From Embiotoca jacksoni (taxonomy: Eukaryota; Chordata; Actinopteri; Embiotocidae): a DNA stretch of 64,000 bases. Both the position numbers and the translations under genes were made by a program. Location: positions 275,001 through 339,000 of the forward strand of contig JAKOON010000014.1 in the NCBI GenBank assembly GCA_022577435.1, written 5' to 3'. Shown here piece after piece: positions 45,799 through 60,300 of this stretch. The notes under the pieces are model-generated. The model was given only the letters and a program-made list of their open reading frames with translations. It was not told the DNA's origin and made no database searches. Numbering within the stretch: position 1 is the stretch's first letter; each line of letters starts with the position of its first letter.

Positions 45799-47872
45799 TT
45801 AATATTGTTGTTTAATATTGTTGTTTAATAATGTTGTTTAATATTGTTGTTTGATATTGTTGTTTAATATTGTTGTTTAATAATGTTGTTTAATATTGTT
45901 GTTTGATATTGTTGTTTAATATTGTTGTTTAATATTGTTGTTTGATATTGTTGTTTAATAATGTTTAATATTGTTGTTTAATAATGTTGTTTAATATTGT
46001 TGTTTAATATTGTTGTTTGATATTGTTGTTTAATAATGTTGTTTAATATTGTTGTTTGATATTGTTTTGATATTGCTGTTTGATATTGTTGTTTAATATT
46101 GTTGTTTGATATTGTTGTTTAACATTGTTGTTTAATATTGTTGTTTAACATTGTTGTTTAATATTGTTGTTTGATATTGTTGTTTAATATTGTTGTTTGA
46201 TATTGTTGTTTAACATTGTTGTTTAATATTGTTGTTTAATATTGTTGTTTAATATTGTTGTTTAATATTGTTGTTTGATATTGTTGTTTAACATTGTTGT
46301 TTAATATTGTTGTTTGATATTGTTGTTTAACATTGTTGTTTAACATTGTTGTTTGATATTGTTGTTTAATATTGTTGTTTAATATTGTTGTTTGATATTG
46401 TTGTTTAATAATGTTGTTTGATATTGTTGTTTAACATTGTTGTTTAACATTGTTGTTTGATATTGTTGTTTAACATTGTTGTTTAACATTGTTGTTTGAT
46501 ATTGTTGTTTGATATTGTTGTTTAATATTGTTGTTTGATATTGTTGTTTGATATTGTTGTTTAACATTGTTGTTTGATATTGTTGTTTAATATTGTTGTT
46601 TAATATTGTTGTTTGATATTGTTGTTTAACATTGTTGTTTAATAATGTTGTTTGATATTGTTGTTTAACATTGTTGTTTGATATTGTTGTTTAACATTGT
46701 TGTTTAACATTGTTGTTTGATATTGTTGTTTGATATTGTTGTTTGATATTGTTGTTTAATATTGTTGTTTGATATTGTTGTTTAACATTGTTGTTTGATA
46801 TTGTTGTTTGATATTGTTGTTTGATATTGTTGTTTAATATTGTTGTTTGATATTGTTGTTTAACATTGTTGTTTAATATTGTTGTTTGATATTGTTGTTT
46901 AACATTGTTGTTTAATATTGTTGTTTGATATTGTTGTTTAATATTGTTGTTTGATATTGTTTTGATATTGCTGTTTAATATTATTGTTTAATATTGTTGT
47001 TTAATATTGTTGTTTAATATTGTTGTTTGATATTGTTGTTTGATATTGTTGTTTAACATTGTTGTTTAACATTGTTGTTTAATATTGTTGTTTGATATTG
47101 TTGTTTGATATTGTTGTTTAACATTATTGTTTAATATTGTTGTTTGATATTGTTGTTTGATATTGTTGTTTAATATTGTTGTTTGATATTGTTGTTTAAC
47201 ATTGTTGTTTGATATTGTTGTTTGATATTGTTGTTTGATATTGTTGTTTAATATTGTTGTTTGATATTGTTGTTTAACATTGTTGTTTAATATTGTTGTT
47301 TGATATTGTTGTTTAACATTGTTGTTTAATATTGTTGTTTGATATTGTTGTTTAATATTGTTGTTTGATATTGTTTTGATATTGTTGTTTAATATTGTTG
47401 TTTAACATTGTTGTTTAATATTGTTGTTTGATATTGTTGTTTAACATTGTTGTTTAATATTGTTGTTTGATATTGTTGTTTAATATTGTTGTTTGATATT
47501 GTTTTGATATTGCTGTTTAATATTATTGTTTAATATTGTTGTTTAATATTGTTGTTTGATATTGTTGTTTGATATTGTTGTTTAACATTGTTGTTTAACA
47601 TTGTTGTTTAATATTGTTGTTTGATATTGTTGTTTGATATTGTTGTTTAACATTATTGTTTAATATTGTTGTTTGATATTGTTGTTTAATATTGTTGTTT
47701 AATATTGTTGTTTAATAATGTTGTTTGATATTGTTGTTTGATATTGTTGTTTAATATTGTTGTTTAACATTGTTGTTTAATATTGTTGTTTGATATTGTT
47801 GTTTGATATTGTTGTTTAATATTGTTGTTTAATATTGTTGTTTAACATTATTGTTTAATATTGTTGTTTGGG
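45799..47872. repeat. 15-bp minisatellite, about 138 units
   Basis: Units TTGTTGTTTAATATTG with three forms at one site (taat, tgat, taac). A shortened ttttgatattgctg unit recurs at about 46067, 46965 and 47500 (and ttttgatattgttg at 47375), marking larger duplicated blocks. Confidence 0.97.
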
Positions 47873-47975
47873 TTGTGAGTTTAATATAAAGCGAGCCGTA
47901 TGTGAAGTCTTGAGTCTTGTCTTAATAACGTTTGTGATCCGTCAGCTCAGTGAAAGTTGTAACTTCAGGAATGTG

Positions 47976-48845
47976 ACAATGACACACTGATGACACGTTG
48001 ATGACACGTTGATGACACGCTGATGACACGCTGATGACACGTTGATGACACGTTGATGACACGCTGATTACACGCTGATGACATGTTGATGACACGTTGA
48101 TGACACGCTGATGACACGTTGATGACACGCTGATGACACGTTGATGACACGCTTATGACACGTTGATGACACGCTGATGGCACGCTGATGACACGTTGAT
48201 GACACGTTGATGACACGCTGACGACACGTTGACGACACGCTGATGACACGCTGACGACACGTTGATGACACGCTGACGACACGCTGATGACACGCTGACG
48301 ACACGCTGATGACACGATGACACGCTGATGACACGTTGATGACACGTTGATGTCACGCTGATGACACGCTGATGACACGTTGATGACACGTTGATGACAC
48401 GATGACACGATGATGACACGGTGACACGATGACACGATGATGACACGCTGATGACACGCTGACGACACGTTGACGACACGTTGATGACACGCTGATGACA
48501 CGCTGATGACACGCTCACGACACGTTGATGACACGCTGACGACACGTTGATGACACGCTGATGACACGCTGATGACACGTTGATGACACGTTGATGTCAC
48601 GCTGATGACACGCTGATGACACGTTGATGACACGTTGATGACACGTTGATGACACGATGACATGATGATGACACGTTGGTGACACGATGACACGATGATG
48701 ACACGTTGATGACACGTTGATGACACGCTGATGACACGTTGATGACACGTTGATGACACGTTGATGACACGTTGATGACACGCTGATGACACGATGATGA
48801 CACGTTGATGACACGTTGATGACACGCTGATGATACGCTGATGAC

Positions 48846-48897
<52 letters not shown>
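47976..48897. repeat. 11-bp minisatellite plus (GT)n
   Basis: About 78 units of TGATGACACG(T/C) with some 9-10-bp variants (47976-48846), followed directly by a GT tract (48847-48897). Overlapping Ser/Cys/His-rich frames on the minus strand are artefacts. Confidence 0.97.
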
Positions 48898-49647
48898 AGA
48901 CTGAGTCTCCAGTGTCCTCCAGGATGAGAATCCCCAGATGACCCAGGAGAATAATTCTTGTGTTCACTGCAACAACAACAACATTTTCAGAAATCCCCTG
49001 TGTGTGATACCACCGATGGCCACCAGGGGCTGGTTTAAAACGAGCCCGGCCGACAGCCTCCTTTCCTTCGGGTCAACGTAATCTCAGTCAGTGTTGTTAT
49101 GCAGTGATATGATGAGGGATATTTTGATGTCTTTTGTCAGCAGCTCAGACGGTTTATTTCCCCCCCGTCAGTTTTCTGTTCATCAGATTACTTTAATCCA
49201 ATAAAATGTTCAGTTCACTGATTATGACTTGTTGTTATGACAGACCATGAAGAGATTCTAATATCTATTTTTTTAAATAAGTAAATGTTTATTTATTTTG
49301 TTGGTTGAAACCGCTTTTAATGCAATTCGTCAAAATCGTGTTTTTATAATATGATTCCCAATGTCTTTTTAAAAAATAGTTTGTTTTACTTAGGTAGTAA
49401 ATATTGAAGTGATGTAGTAGTTCATGTTATTTATAAACACAGATAAAACATACATTAATATATGTTTTTAGAATAATGATGTCAGAAACCTTGTTTTTCA
49501 CAGTTTAAATCAAAAGTTCAAAACAAGTTGAGTGTTTGTTCTTCGCTGATATTCAGATATTCAGCTGCAGGAAGAAAACCAGACGGACGTTTCCTGAAGA
49601 CTCAACTCTGAAGAAACACACAGGACGCAACAAACACAATGAAACAG

Positions 49648-49724
<77 letters not shown>

Positions 49725-52219
49725 GGGAGTGACATCTTGCTGTTTGTGGCTCCAGCAGCTTTTAAAGTTCAGGTTCCTCCGTTTTCTTCCGTTTTCTTCC
49801 GTTTTCTTCCGTTTTCTTCCGTTTTCTCCCGTTTTCCTCCCGTGAGCCTCTGCAGCTGATTTATGACTGAATGTTCTGTGTCAGAAAAAAATGGGAAAAA
49901 TTTGATCCACAAAAATTCTAAATGACCTTTTATAAACTTGTTGGACTTTCATAGAAAACAGGAGAAAAAGTATCTGGTTGAAACTTCAGCCTCTGAATGG
50001 AAGCTGATGGAAAGTTAATCATGAAATAAATAAATAAAAATCATCACGAGTTTCCACCTCGTTCATCCTGATCGCAGCAACAACAAACAGCGTTTGAAGC
50101 GACGCTGCTGATGTCAAATTATTTGTTTACATTTATATTTTTTCATGTACAAATTGCAAAACATGAAAAAAACCAAAAAAAACATGGAAAGGTCGAAAAC
50201 GAAAGTTTATTAATGAGAGAAAATGATCCACAAAACGCATCTTGATTCTAAACGGTTTTCTGGATCTTTGCGGTATTAAAGCAAATAAAAAATAATAAAG
50301 AAAAATGTAAATATCAGCTCAATGATTGGCTGTTAAAACTTCCAACTAAAACTGATTAAATGTTGAAATCATAAAATAGTAAATCACTTTTGTTCTTTTT
50401 GAGCCCAAATTATGAGATATTAAGAACTAATTCTGTTTCTATCTGGTATTTTTGATGATGATTACGCAGATGATGTGTTCATTGTTGTGATGTAAAATAC
50501 TAACAAACAACAACAATTACAACACAAATATAATTGCAAAAAAACAATAAATATTTGTTTTAGTAAGTCAATAATATTTTTGTATTATTTTGATTTACTG
50601 TCGCATCCTTACAGACGAGCTGGTCGGTTCTCACTTCTTCTAAAGTCTATCGTTGTTGTTTGTTTTATTGGCAGAAATAATTTTCATAAACAACATAAAC
50701 ATATTGATCTGTAAACATCACAATTACAAACTGTGTTCTCGCAGGTCTCGTTTGTTGGAGCATTGTTTGTTTTTTATTGTTTATTTCTAAGTAATTAACA
50801 AAAAGAAATATCAGACAAGATCACGATATCTTCCATCTCAGTCATTCAGATTAATAATTGATGGTTTTGTTTATCATCTTACGATCATTATTTCCTGAAC
50901 CTGAAGTTGAACAGATTCAAAGAATTCAAACAGTCAAAACCACAAACGTTCATTAAATTGATAAGAAACTGATCAAGATTTACTTTGGAGAAGAATTTGT
51001 CTTCGTCAGATGTTGAAGTCTTGCAGATTATCTACAGACGGACATGTGTGAGGGGGGGTCGGTGCCTCGGGCCGTCGGGGGTCAAAGGTCGAACCAGAGA
51101 AATCAGAGTCCAAGAGAAAATGTGGTTTGTGTGTTTAAGGCGTTTTCGTGCTGCTCGGCGTGGAGGCAGCAGGTCGTGGGAAGAAGACGCCGCTGCTCGA
51201 TGCTGATTAGTGAATATTTGGCTTTTGGATTTAACGGATAATTCAGATATTTCAGATCCCAAAAAAACTTTGTCAAGAGAGAAAAAAAACAAAAAGGTCA
51301 TTTTTTTACAGCTTCCTGTTGATTTTCCATCGTGTCTGTTATCTTCAGTGATTATTTATATTATATACACATATGTTACGTTCCTTCCTGGTACACTTAT
51401 GGTTCGGAATGATTTCCTCTTTTTATTTATCATTATGTCTTCATTGAAATATTAATAAATGTTTTAACAAAACTAAATATAATTTCTGCCCATCACTGAG
51501 ATTTAATTTAGTTGTTTGATTCTCAAAAGTTACGAAGAACTAACTAAGGCATGCTGGGAAATACTAATACGGCCACGAAGCCGTAAACACTCAGAGAATG
51601 AACACCGAAATACCGAAGAGTCTCTGAACTTAGAAAATAAACTCCTTGTTTACCAGCAGGATTATTTCTCCTCCAGAAATCCGTCTTCAGAAACACTCGA
51701 AGCAGCTTCACGTGTCAAATAGTTGTAATTTGATTCTTCTGCACAGACAACAGGAGGATTTCTTCTTCTGAGACGGATTCTGTGTTGAGATTTTCTGAAT
51801 CTGAATTGAGGATAAAAATGTTTGTTGAGCAGATTGTAAAGAACCGTCGAGGAAAAACGCAGAAATGAAACAGACTCGACCTAAAAGACGGTTTGAGGAA
51901 ATGAAGCCCCCCCGCTGAGCTGATTTAGAAAGCTCAGCGCCCCTGTGATTGGCTGTCGCCTCGACAACAGGTTATTGTTGTTGTGCTGCCAACAGCATGT
52001 TGCACATTTCTAACCGACCTGGAAACAGACGGCCGCTGACATCACCTGAAACCGGCCGACCTCGCCACGTTTCTCTCTGCTGAGTCAACCGAAGGATGGA
52101 TATCAATTTAACAAACAATAACTGCACCGACTCAGAAGAGAAACTCAACACCTTTTATTCCTGTTTTATTCACCTGCTGTTCGTTACTCCGCCTGAGAGA
52201 ACAGGGTGAACCTCCCAAT
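48898..52219. other. Long stretch without a recognised gene
   Basis: Contains a MITE-end fragment at about 49003-49045, a (CA)n tract at 49659-49721 and a 10-bp cgttttcttc repeat at about 49779-49830. The rest, especially 49200-50900, is AT-rich. No exon supported on either strand. Confidence 0.45.
49003..49045. mobile_element. MITE end fragment
   Basis: ATACCACCGATGGCCACCAG then ggggctgg matches the inverted end of the 250-bp element at 20509-20758. Confidence 0.5.
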
Positions 52220-52221
52220 GG

Positions 52222-52955
52222 GCCTCTATTGACCTCCTCTATTGACCTCCACTACTGACCTCCTCTATTCACCTCCTCTATTGACCTCCACTATTGACCT
52301 CATCTATTGACCTCCTCTATTGACCTCCACTATTGACCTCCTCTATTGACCTCTTCTATTGACCTCCACTATTGACCTCCTCTATTGACCTCCTCTATTG
52401 ACCTCCTGTATTGACCTCCTCTATTGACCTCCACTATTGACCTCATCTATTGACCTCCTCTATTGACCTCCACTATTGACCTCCTCTATTGACCTCCACT
52501 ATTGACTTCCTCTATTCACCTCCTCTATTGACCTCCTCTATTGACCTCCACTATTGACCTCCTCTATTGACCTCCACTATTGACCTCCTGTATTGACCTC
52601 CTCTATTGACCTCCACTATTGACCTCCTCTATTGACCTCCTCTATTGACCTCCTCTATTGACCTCCACTATTGACCTCCTCTATTGACCTCCTCTATTGA
52701 CCTCCTCTATTGACCTCCACTATTGACCTCCTGTATTGACCTCCTCTATTGACCTCCACTATTGACCTCCTCTATTGACCTCCTGTATTGACCTCCTCTA
52801 TTGACCTCCACTATTGACCTCATCTATTGACCTCCTCTATTGACCTCCTCTATTGTCCTCCTCTATTGTCCTCCTCTATTGACCTCCACTATTGACCTCC
52901 TCTATTGACCTCCACTATTGACCTCCTCTATTGTCCTCCTCTATTGACCTCCACT
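52222..52955. repeat. 13-bp minisatellite, about 56 units
   Basis: Units ATTGACCTCCTCT and ATTGACCTCCACT, with minor catct, tgt and gtcc variants, arranged irregularly. Confidence 0.97.
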
Positions 52956-54391
52956 GTATATTATTTGATTTTAAAGTGCATATCTGGTGTTATTCTTTGT
53001 TTTTTTGTATTAAAGTCATGAGACCATGAAACCATCTAACTTTCCTATTCTTTGGTTTCCAGACTGAACTTCGTTATTTTAATCAAACTAACGGGAGGAA
53101 TTAGATTCCACATTTGATGCTCTCTGAACGTAATTTCATTGTGATTAAATTCCTTTCAACTGAACTCTGTTTAAAACTTCAGTCATTTTTAGGAGGAAAA
53201 TCGAAGTTCCTGAATTATTCACTTAAAGAAATAATACAACACGTGTTTCATCTCTGAAACCCGAAGACGACCGAAGGAAAGATTCTGGTTCATCCTGAAC
53301 GAAACGCTTCGTGGACGTATTTCTTTCTTTAAGGTTTAAATGTTCCACGAGCTCCATCGCCATGGTTACCTCAGTGACAGGAACGAACAGCTGTTTAAAT
53401 CTTTTTAGGATGGTTGAAGCAGACGAGCTTCTTTCTGTGTTCTTCCAATAACAGATTGTTTGATGTGTTAAATCCATTATCGTCCATTATCCATGTTTTC
53501 TTCTTTTGTAATGATCATTTCTCGGGTTTTAAGGTTTCTGTAGTTTATAAAACAGCAGAGTGAAATGAATCACTGCTTGAGATATGTTGAATTGGAGCAT
53601 ATTAATATCAATGATCTGATCTGCAATCTGATTACAGTTAAACCTTTTAGTCAGCTGTGTGGTTGCTGTTGTCTAAAAATACTCTTTATCAAATATTAGG
53701 ATTAAAATGACTTTTTCTTGAATTGTTTTTGTAGTCTGTTGAAGGTTGTAAATGCTGGATGTGATACCGGTCCTGGCAGAGAGAGAGAGGGAGGCCGTCT
53801 CTCCACCACCGTGAGAGAAAGATGCAGCAGCTCGTGTCTTCGTGTCTTTTTCTTTTTTCGTCTCTTCACTCCGAACTTTCCCACATTAAACACTTGGACC
53901 ATAAAAGGACACAAAGATCCGCGACCCGCTCCTGAATCCGCAGCTCAACCCGAGGAGGAGCTCCACAGGCGGGCAGGAGGCTGCCAGAGTGTCCGGAGAC
54001 CCCGAACCGAGCCGAGCCGAGCGGACCCGAACCACCACACCACCACCTGCTGCTGCTGCGGCTCCGCGCGAGGCTGCGCTGCGGGGTTCCACCGCAGGTT
54101 CCACCGCAGGTTCCACCGCAGCGACGCTTCGTCACTTCTGCTTTTTTTTTTAACGGATTTTCAAACGTTAAAAAAAAAATCTGCGGAGTTTCAGACTGAA
54201 GAGAAAAAACGGACAAAAAAAAAAAATAAAATAAAATAAAAAAGGCCCATTAGCGTCAGTTTCTGCGCCAGAATCACTCAGTAAAGAGTAAAAGACTAAA
54301 AGTGGTCTTTTTTTTTTTTTTTTTTAAATAATTATAATTAATTTTCTGTTAAAAACTTCCGTGAAGAAACGTGTTTAACGTGCTGCTCACC
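52956..54391 (+). other. Upstream region and probable 5' UTR of the adrenergic receptor
   Basis: No gene recognised from 52956 to about 53700. From 53750 the sequence becomes GC-richer and contains a 12-bp repeat (caggttccaccg, three copies near 54090-54120), then A and T homopolymers up to the start codon at 54392. A 173-codon open frame here has no recognisable domain and is probably 5' UTR. Confidence 0.4.
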
Positions 54392-57340
54392 ATGAGTCGG
54401 TGGACTAACGGCTCCTCCGTGGATCTTTACACCGACACGCAGCCGCCGGACTCCAACTCCTCCAACCGCAGCGACGCAGCCGCCCCGCTGGACCTGCGCC
54501 GGGCGGTGCCGGTGGGCATGGTGCTGGCCTTCTTCATCATGTTCGCCATCGTCGGGAACATCCTGGTCATCCTGTCGGTGGTTTGTAACCGACACCTCCG
54601 GATCCCCACCAACTACTTCATCATCAACCTCGCCATCGCCGACCTGCTGCTGAGCACCACCGTGCTGCCGGTGTCCGCCACCCTGGAGGTCAGTGGTCGA
54701 TTATTGATCGGTTATTGGTTGTTTAAAGAGAGGAGGAAGTCATGGGGGGAAAAAGGAGGGAAGCAACTTAAAGAAAGAACGGTTGAAGGTGTTGAAACAA
54801 TTATTTAATTCAAAAAATATATTTAATCAATTAAAAAAAAAGGTTTAAGTTTCTCATGAGTCAGATTTTCATCTTTTTTCTTTCCTTTTATATGACCATG
54901 AACGGAACAATATTTTATCCTGGTGGTCACAAAAAGAGTTATATAAAAAAATGTAAACATAATAATAATTTATTAATTTGAAGATCAAAAGAGACAAAAT
55001 GTAGGAAGGGACAAGTACAAGAGGAAGGAAGGAGAAAAGGGAAAGTAACGATGTTACCGTCCAGGTCATTTAGCCCGTGGACACAGTGGGCAGGGGAAGG
55101 TCGCGGGTTCGATCCCGGGCCTGGGCCTTTCTCCTGGTGCCTGCGTGGGTTCTGCCTGTTACTCCGGCCTCCTCCCACCATCTGGAAACATGCATCTCAG
55201 GTTAATTGGTGATCTGTCCTTCGTCCTAAAGGTGAGCTGTGATAGGTGACCTTGTTCTGGATAAAGTGGCTATAAATACCGGATGGAACCAGATTTCTGC
55301 AACGCGCTCGTTTCCCGGCCAGAGAACATCGTCAGTCAAGTTGACCTTTTTTTGTCGTTTTAATCCTGTTGAACATTCATGTGAAATTTAGTTATAATTC
55401 TGGAGTTTTAAGTCCATGAACGTGTGTCGTGAGCTCACGGTGACCTTTGACCTTTGACTTCCTAAATATTATCAGTTCATCCTCGAGTCCGTCTGAATGT
55501 TTCTGTCAAATTTGAAGAACTTCCGCTCGAGGTGTTTTTTTGGGGGGATGTCGGGTTCACAGGAATAAAACCACAAAAAGAATAAAAACCGATGGAAGTC
55601 AAGAAAATGAAAAATCTTTGCATAAATAAGTTTAAAGTAATTAGATTTTGATCTGTGACCTGTTGAATCTATTTAAAGAAGCAGAATCGGTCCTTTAACA
55701 CGATGTCACGCTGCAGCCGACAGGTAGAAGTGACGCAGTAAAAGCAGGTTTCTCAGGAGGAAGTTGACTCCGCCCCTCACCTGTGCAGGTGTTGGACTAC
55801 TGGGTGTTCGGGCGGATCTTCTGCGACATCTGGGCGGCGGTGGACGTGCTGTGCTGCACGGCGTCCATCATGTCTCTGTGCGTCATCTCCATCGACCGCT
55901 ACATCGGCGTCCGCTGCCCGCTGCAGTACCCGATGATCGTCACCGAGAAGCGGGCGCTGCTCGCCATGCTGGGCATCTGGATCCTCGCCATCGTCATCTC
56001 CATCGGCCCCCTGCTGGGCTGGAAGCAGCCGCCCTCGCACGTATGGGAGAAATTACCCAGCATGCACCACAGTACCAAAACCTCATGTTACTGCGCTCAT
56101 GTATGCACACATATCATCCACTGAAATATTCAAACTCATCCTGCTGCGAATCAGCTTTAAGTTCAGTGATGAGTCGTCACAAATGATTTTGCTCAACCGA
56201 AAGCATTCAAATCTTAATTTATTATTATTTATTTAGTAGGCTATGTAACATCAGCTGTAAAAGTTAGTTTGCTAACATTTTATTTTTGGATATTTTTATT
56301 ATCATTTGTTTTTGGATATTTTCTGAACAGTAATATTTTAGAGATTTTATTTATATTTTTTGTTATAGTTTTTTGACTATATTAGTCGATTTTTATCTAT
56401 TTTAATTATATATTTTGTTACCAGTAATATTTCAGACATTTATTGCTCATTTCATGCAGACTTTTTTGGAAATTTTCCAAAAAAATCCTACTTTGTTTTT
56501 TTTATCCCACCAATCAGAAGATCAGAAGTAAATCTTTGATGATGATGGTGGTGATGATGGTGGTGGTAATGATGATGATGGTGGTGATGATGGTGATGGT
56601 GGTGGTGATGGTGATGGTGGTGGTAATGATGATGATGGTGGTGATGATGGTGATGGTGGTGGTGATGGTGATGGTGGTGGTGATGATGATGATGATGGTG
56701 GTGGTGATGATGGTGGTGATGATGATGATGGTGGTGGTGATGATGGTGATGATGGTGATGATGATGGTGGTGGTGGTGATGATGGTGATGATGGTGGTGG
56801 TGATGATGATGGTGGTAATGATGATGATGGTGGTGATGATGGTGATGGTGGTGGTGATGATGATGATGATGGTGGTGGTGATGATGGTGGTGATGATGAT
56901 GATGGTGGTGGTGATGATGGTGATGATGGTGATGATGATGGTGGTGGTGGTGGTGGTGATGATGGTGATGATGATGATGGTGGTGGTGATGATGGTGATG
57001 ATGGTGATGATGATGGTGGTGGTGGTGATGATGGTGATGATGGTGGTGGTGATGATGATGGTGGTGGTGGTGATGATGGTGGTGATGATGATGATGATGG
57101 TGGTGGTGATGATGGTGGTGATGATGATGATGGTGGTGGTGATGATGGTGATGATGGTGATGATGATGGTGGTGGTGGTGATGATGGTGATGATGGTGGT
57201 GGTGGTGATGATGGTGGTGATGATGGTGGTGGTGGTGATGGTGATGATGGTGATGATGATGGTGGTGGTGATGATGGTGATGATGGTGATGATGGTGGTG
57301 GTGATGATGATGGTGGTGGTGATGGTGGTGGTGATGATGG

Positions 57341-57371
<31 letters not shown>

Positions 57372-60300
57372 GGTGGTGGTGATGGTGGTGGTGATGGTGA
57401 TGGTGATGATGATGAAGGTGGTGATGATGATGGTGATGATGATGATGGTGGTGATGATGATGATGGTGATGGTGATGATGATGAAGGTGGTGATGATGAT
57501 GGTGATGATGATGATGGTGGTGATGATGATGATGGTGATGATGATGATGGTGGTGATGATGGTGATGATGATGATGATGGTGGTGTGGTGGTGATGATGA
57601 TGATGGTGATGGTGATGATGATGGTGGTGGTGATGGTGATGGTGATGGTGATGATGATGATGGTGGTGATGATGATGATGGTGATTTATTTATATTTTTT
57701 GTTATAGTTTTTTGACTATATTAGTCGATTTTTATCTATTTTAATTATATATTTTGTTACCAGTAATATTTCAGACATTTATTGCTCATTTCATGCAGAC
57801 TTTTTTGGAAATTTTCCAAAAAAAATCCTACTTTGTTTTTTTTATCCCACCAATCAGAAGATCAGAAGTAAATCTTTGATGATGATGGTGGTGATGATGG
57901 TGGTGGTAATGATGATGATGGTGGTGATGATGGTGATGATGATGATGATGATGATGGTGATGATGGTGGTGGTGGTGATGGTGGTGATGATGGTGATGAT
58001 GATGATGATGATGATGATGGTGATGATGATGGTGGTGGTGATGGTGATGATGTTATTGATCAGCTGGTTGCCGTCCTCCTCCTCCAGGACGACACGGTGT
58101 GCCTGATCACCGAGGAGCCCTTCTACGCCCTCTTCTCCTCCCTCGGCTCCTTCTACATCCCGACCGCCGTCATCCTGGCGATGTACTGCCGGGTCTACGT
58201 CGTGGCCAAACGCACCACCAAGAACCTGGAGGCCGGCATGATGAAGGAGCGGTCGGAGAACTCCAACGAGCTCACGATGAGGATCCACCGGCGGAACCAG
58301 CCGAGCGCCGACCCGGGCGGAGCCTCCAAACCCGGCGCCAGCGCGCTGTCACTCAAACTGCAGAAGTTCTCCCGGGAGAAGAAGGCGGCGAAGACGCTGG
58401 GCGTGGTGGTCGGCATGTTCATCCTCTGCTGGCTGCCCTTCTTCATGGCTCTGCCCATCGGTAAGTTCCTCCACGGCTGTAACGGACTCAGTTTATCATC
58501 TTCATCAGAAAAATCCTTTCTCTGAGAGAACTGCTGATCCAGCAGGAAAATACATCTTTGATAAAAGTCCGGCCCTGAAGACACCTTTGTGGTAATATCT
58601 GCTCATAATCATAGCGCCCCCTGCTGGCAACAGAAAATGACATCTGCTTCGTGGAGCTGGTTGATCACATGACATCAGACCGGGTCAGAATAGCCTTCAG
58701 ACATTGATGATGACATATTGAGAAGCCCATGCTTTTTGGTGAAAGGGAGTTTCCATGGCGATGCAGCAAAGTTTGATGTTTCGCCGTGTAACAGGAAGTT
58801 GATGTTTAAGGTCAAAGGTTGCTCCAAACCTCACGAAGCTTTGCACATTCGTCAGGCGTGTTAAGCTCCGCCTCCACGTCCACCGCCGACCCGCTGGACC
58901 CGACGGCAGCATGCGACGGCCGGCTTTAATTGGAGTTATTCCTGGAGTCGAAACTCAGAAACTGACCAGAAGAACTCAATTTTAGTTTCTTTCTGAATAT
59001 TTTTGCTTCCATCTAAAAAACAAGTTGATGAAAGACGTGAAGTGAAACAAGCAGAAGACCGTTCGCTGTAATTCAATTTAAACCAAAATAAAGTTTCTTC
59101 TCCATGTTTTGTTTTTTTTCTCTGGATTTTGGCTTCACGCTGTCGAAAAGGAATCAAAGCTCCTGATTTCCTAAAAAGGGTCCAGGAAAGGTTGCCGTGG
59201 CGACTGAAGTCGGCTCTAACCCTTGAACAGGAGCCGTCCAAACACCGATTCATCTGCAACATCCAGCAGAAACCTTTTAACGGAGATTACATCGTCCAAA
59301 CGGAGAGCTACCCACAATCCCGCTGGCTTTGTGTGACCTCTGACCACGGCAGATTTCATAAGCGAGAGACTGAAGCGGTTTAATATCTGATCCTTTGATG
59401 CTCAGAGAAACCGTCTGAGATCAGCAGGTTGAACGTGTCCTTCAGACCGAAGCCGCCGAACTTCAAATTCAGCGTTTTCCTCTTCGGAGTCAGAGCGTGA
59501 ATTTTAAACGTTCACTTTGTCGTCCAACACTTGCAGAGATAGAAACTCTGGAAGTCGGAGCAGGAAATCAGACGAGAGCTTCTCAGTGTTTTCAGGAAAG
59601 CTGCGTATCAACTCCTGCAGTCGTTCTTCTTCACGCTCTGAATCTGACATTCACAAGGAGGTCAACGCTCGTCGTGGTTTCACCGGAGGCCGTTTAGAAA
59701 AATGGACGTTGAGTCTTCAGATGCGAAAACTAAAACCAATTCAGCTGTAAAGTGAAATACCACTGAGGGCCACTAGGGGCTGGCTCCAGTAGACTCCCAT
59801 TCAAAAAGTGTCAGCGGTCATAAAATTCATAAAATATAAAGCCTACAAAGGCTTTTCTTTTCCAGAAGTCCTTCTGGAATCTCAGACAGGACGAACATTT
59901 CTGACAATAATTCAAAAAGTGAGTTCAAAGTTTATTGTGGACGAACGTCAGCGATGACGAGTCACAACCTGACTGGTTGTTTTAAAGCTTCTTCACGAGT
60001 CTCTTCTACATCAAGTTCAACAACAAACTCTTTCTTTCCCACGTTGAAACCCTCCGACTGAAAGACTGTTGATAAGAACCAACATGTATTTTACTGTAAT
60101 ATCTGCGTTTGCGTTCTGCCGAGTCATGATCTGCACTGCGTCATCAGTAAATCAGCCGAGAGGACGGAGGGAAGGTGGCGGCTTTCTGCTCGGCTGCTTT
60201 GATTTCTTAAACTGGATCAAAGACGTCGGGAGAGTCTGCAGCTTGATTTAAGAGCGACGGACTTCTGCTTCAGGTTTCTGTGAACATGTGAATGAAGCTG

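Noticed and set aside
47922..48847. Several Ser/Cys/His-rich minus-strand frames up to 286 codons
   Set aside because: 11-bp tandem repeat read in shifted frames; no conserved domain.
53718..54239. 173-codon frame upstream of the adrenergic receptor
   Set aside because: Ends in low-complexity Lys/Arg from A-rich sequence; best explained as 5' UTR.
56443..57594. 383-codon Met/Val frame
   Set aside because: GAT/GGT triplet repeat in an intron of the adrenergic receptor.
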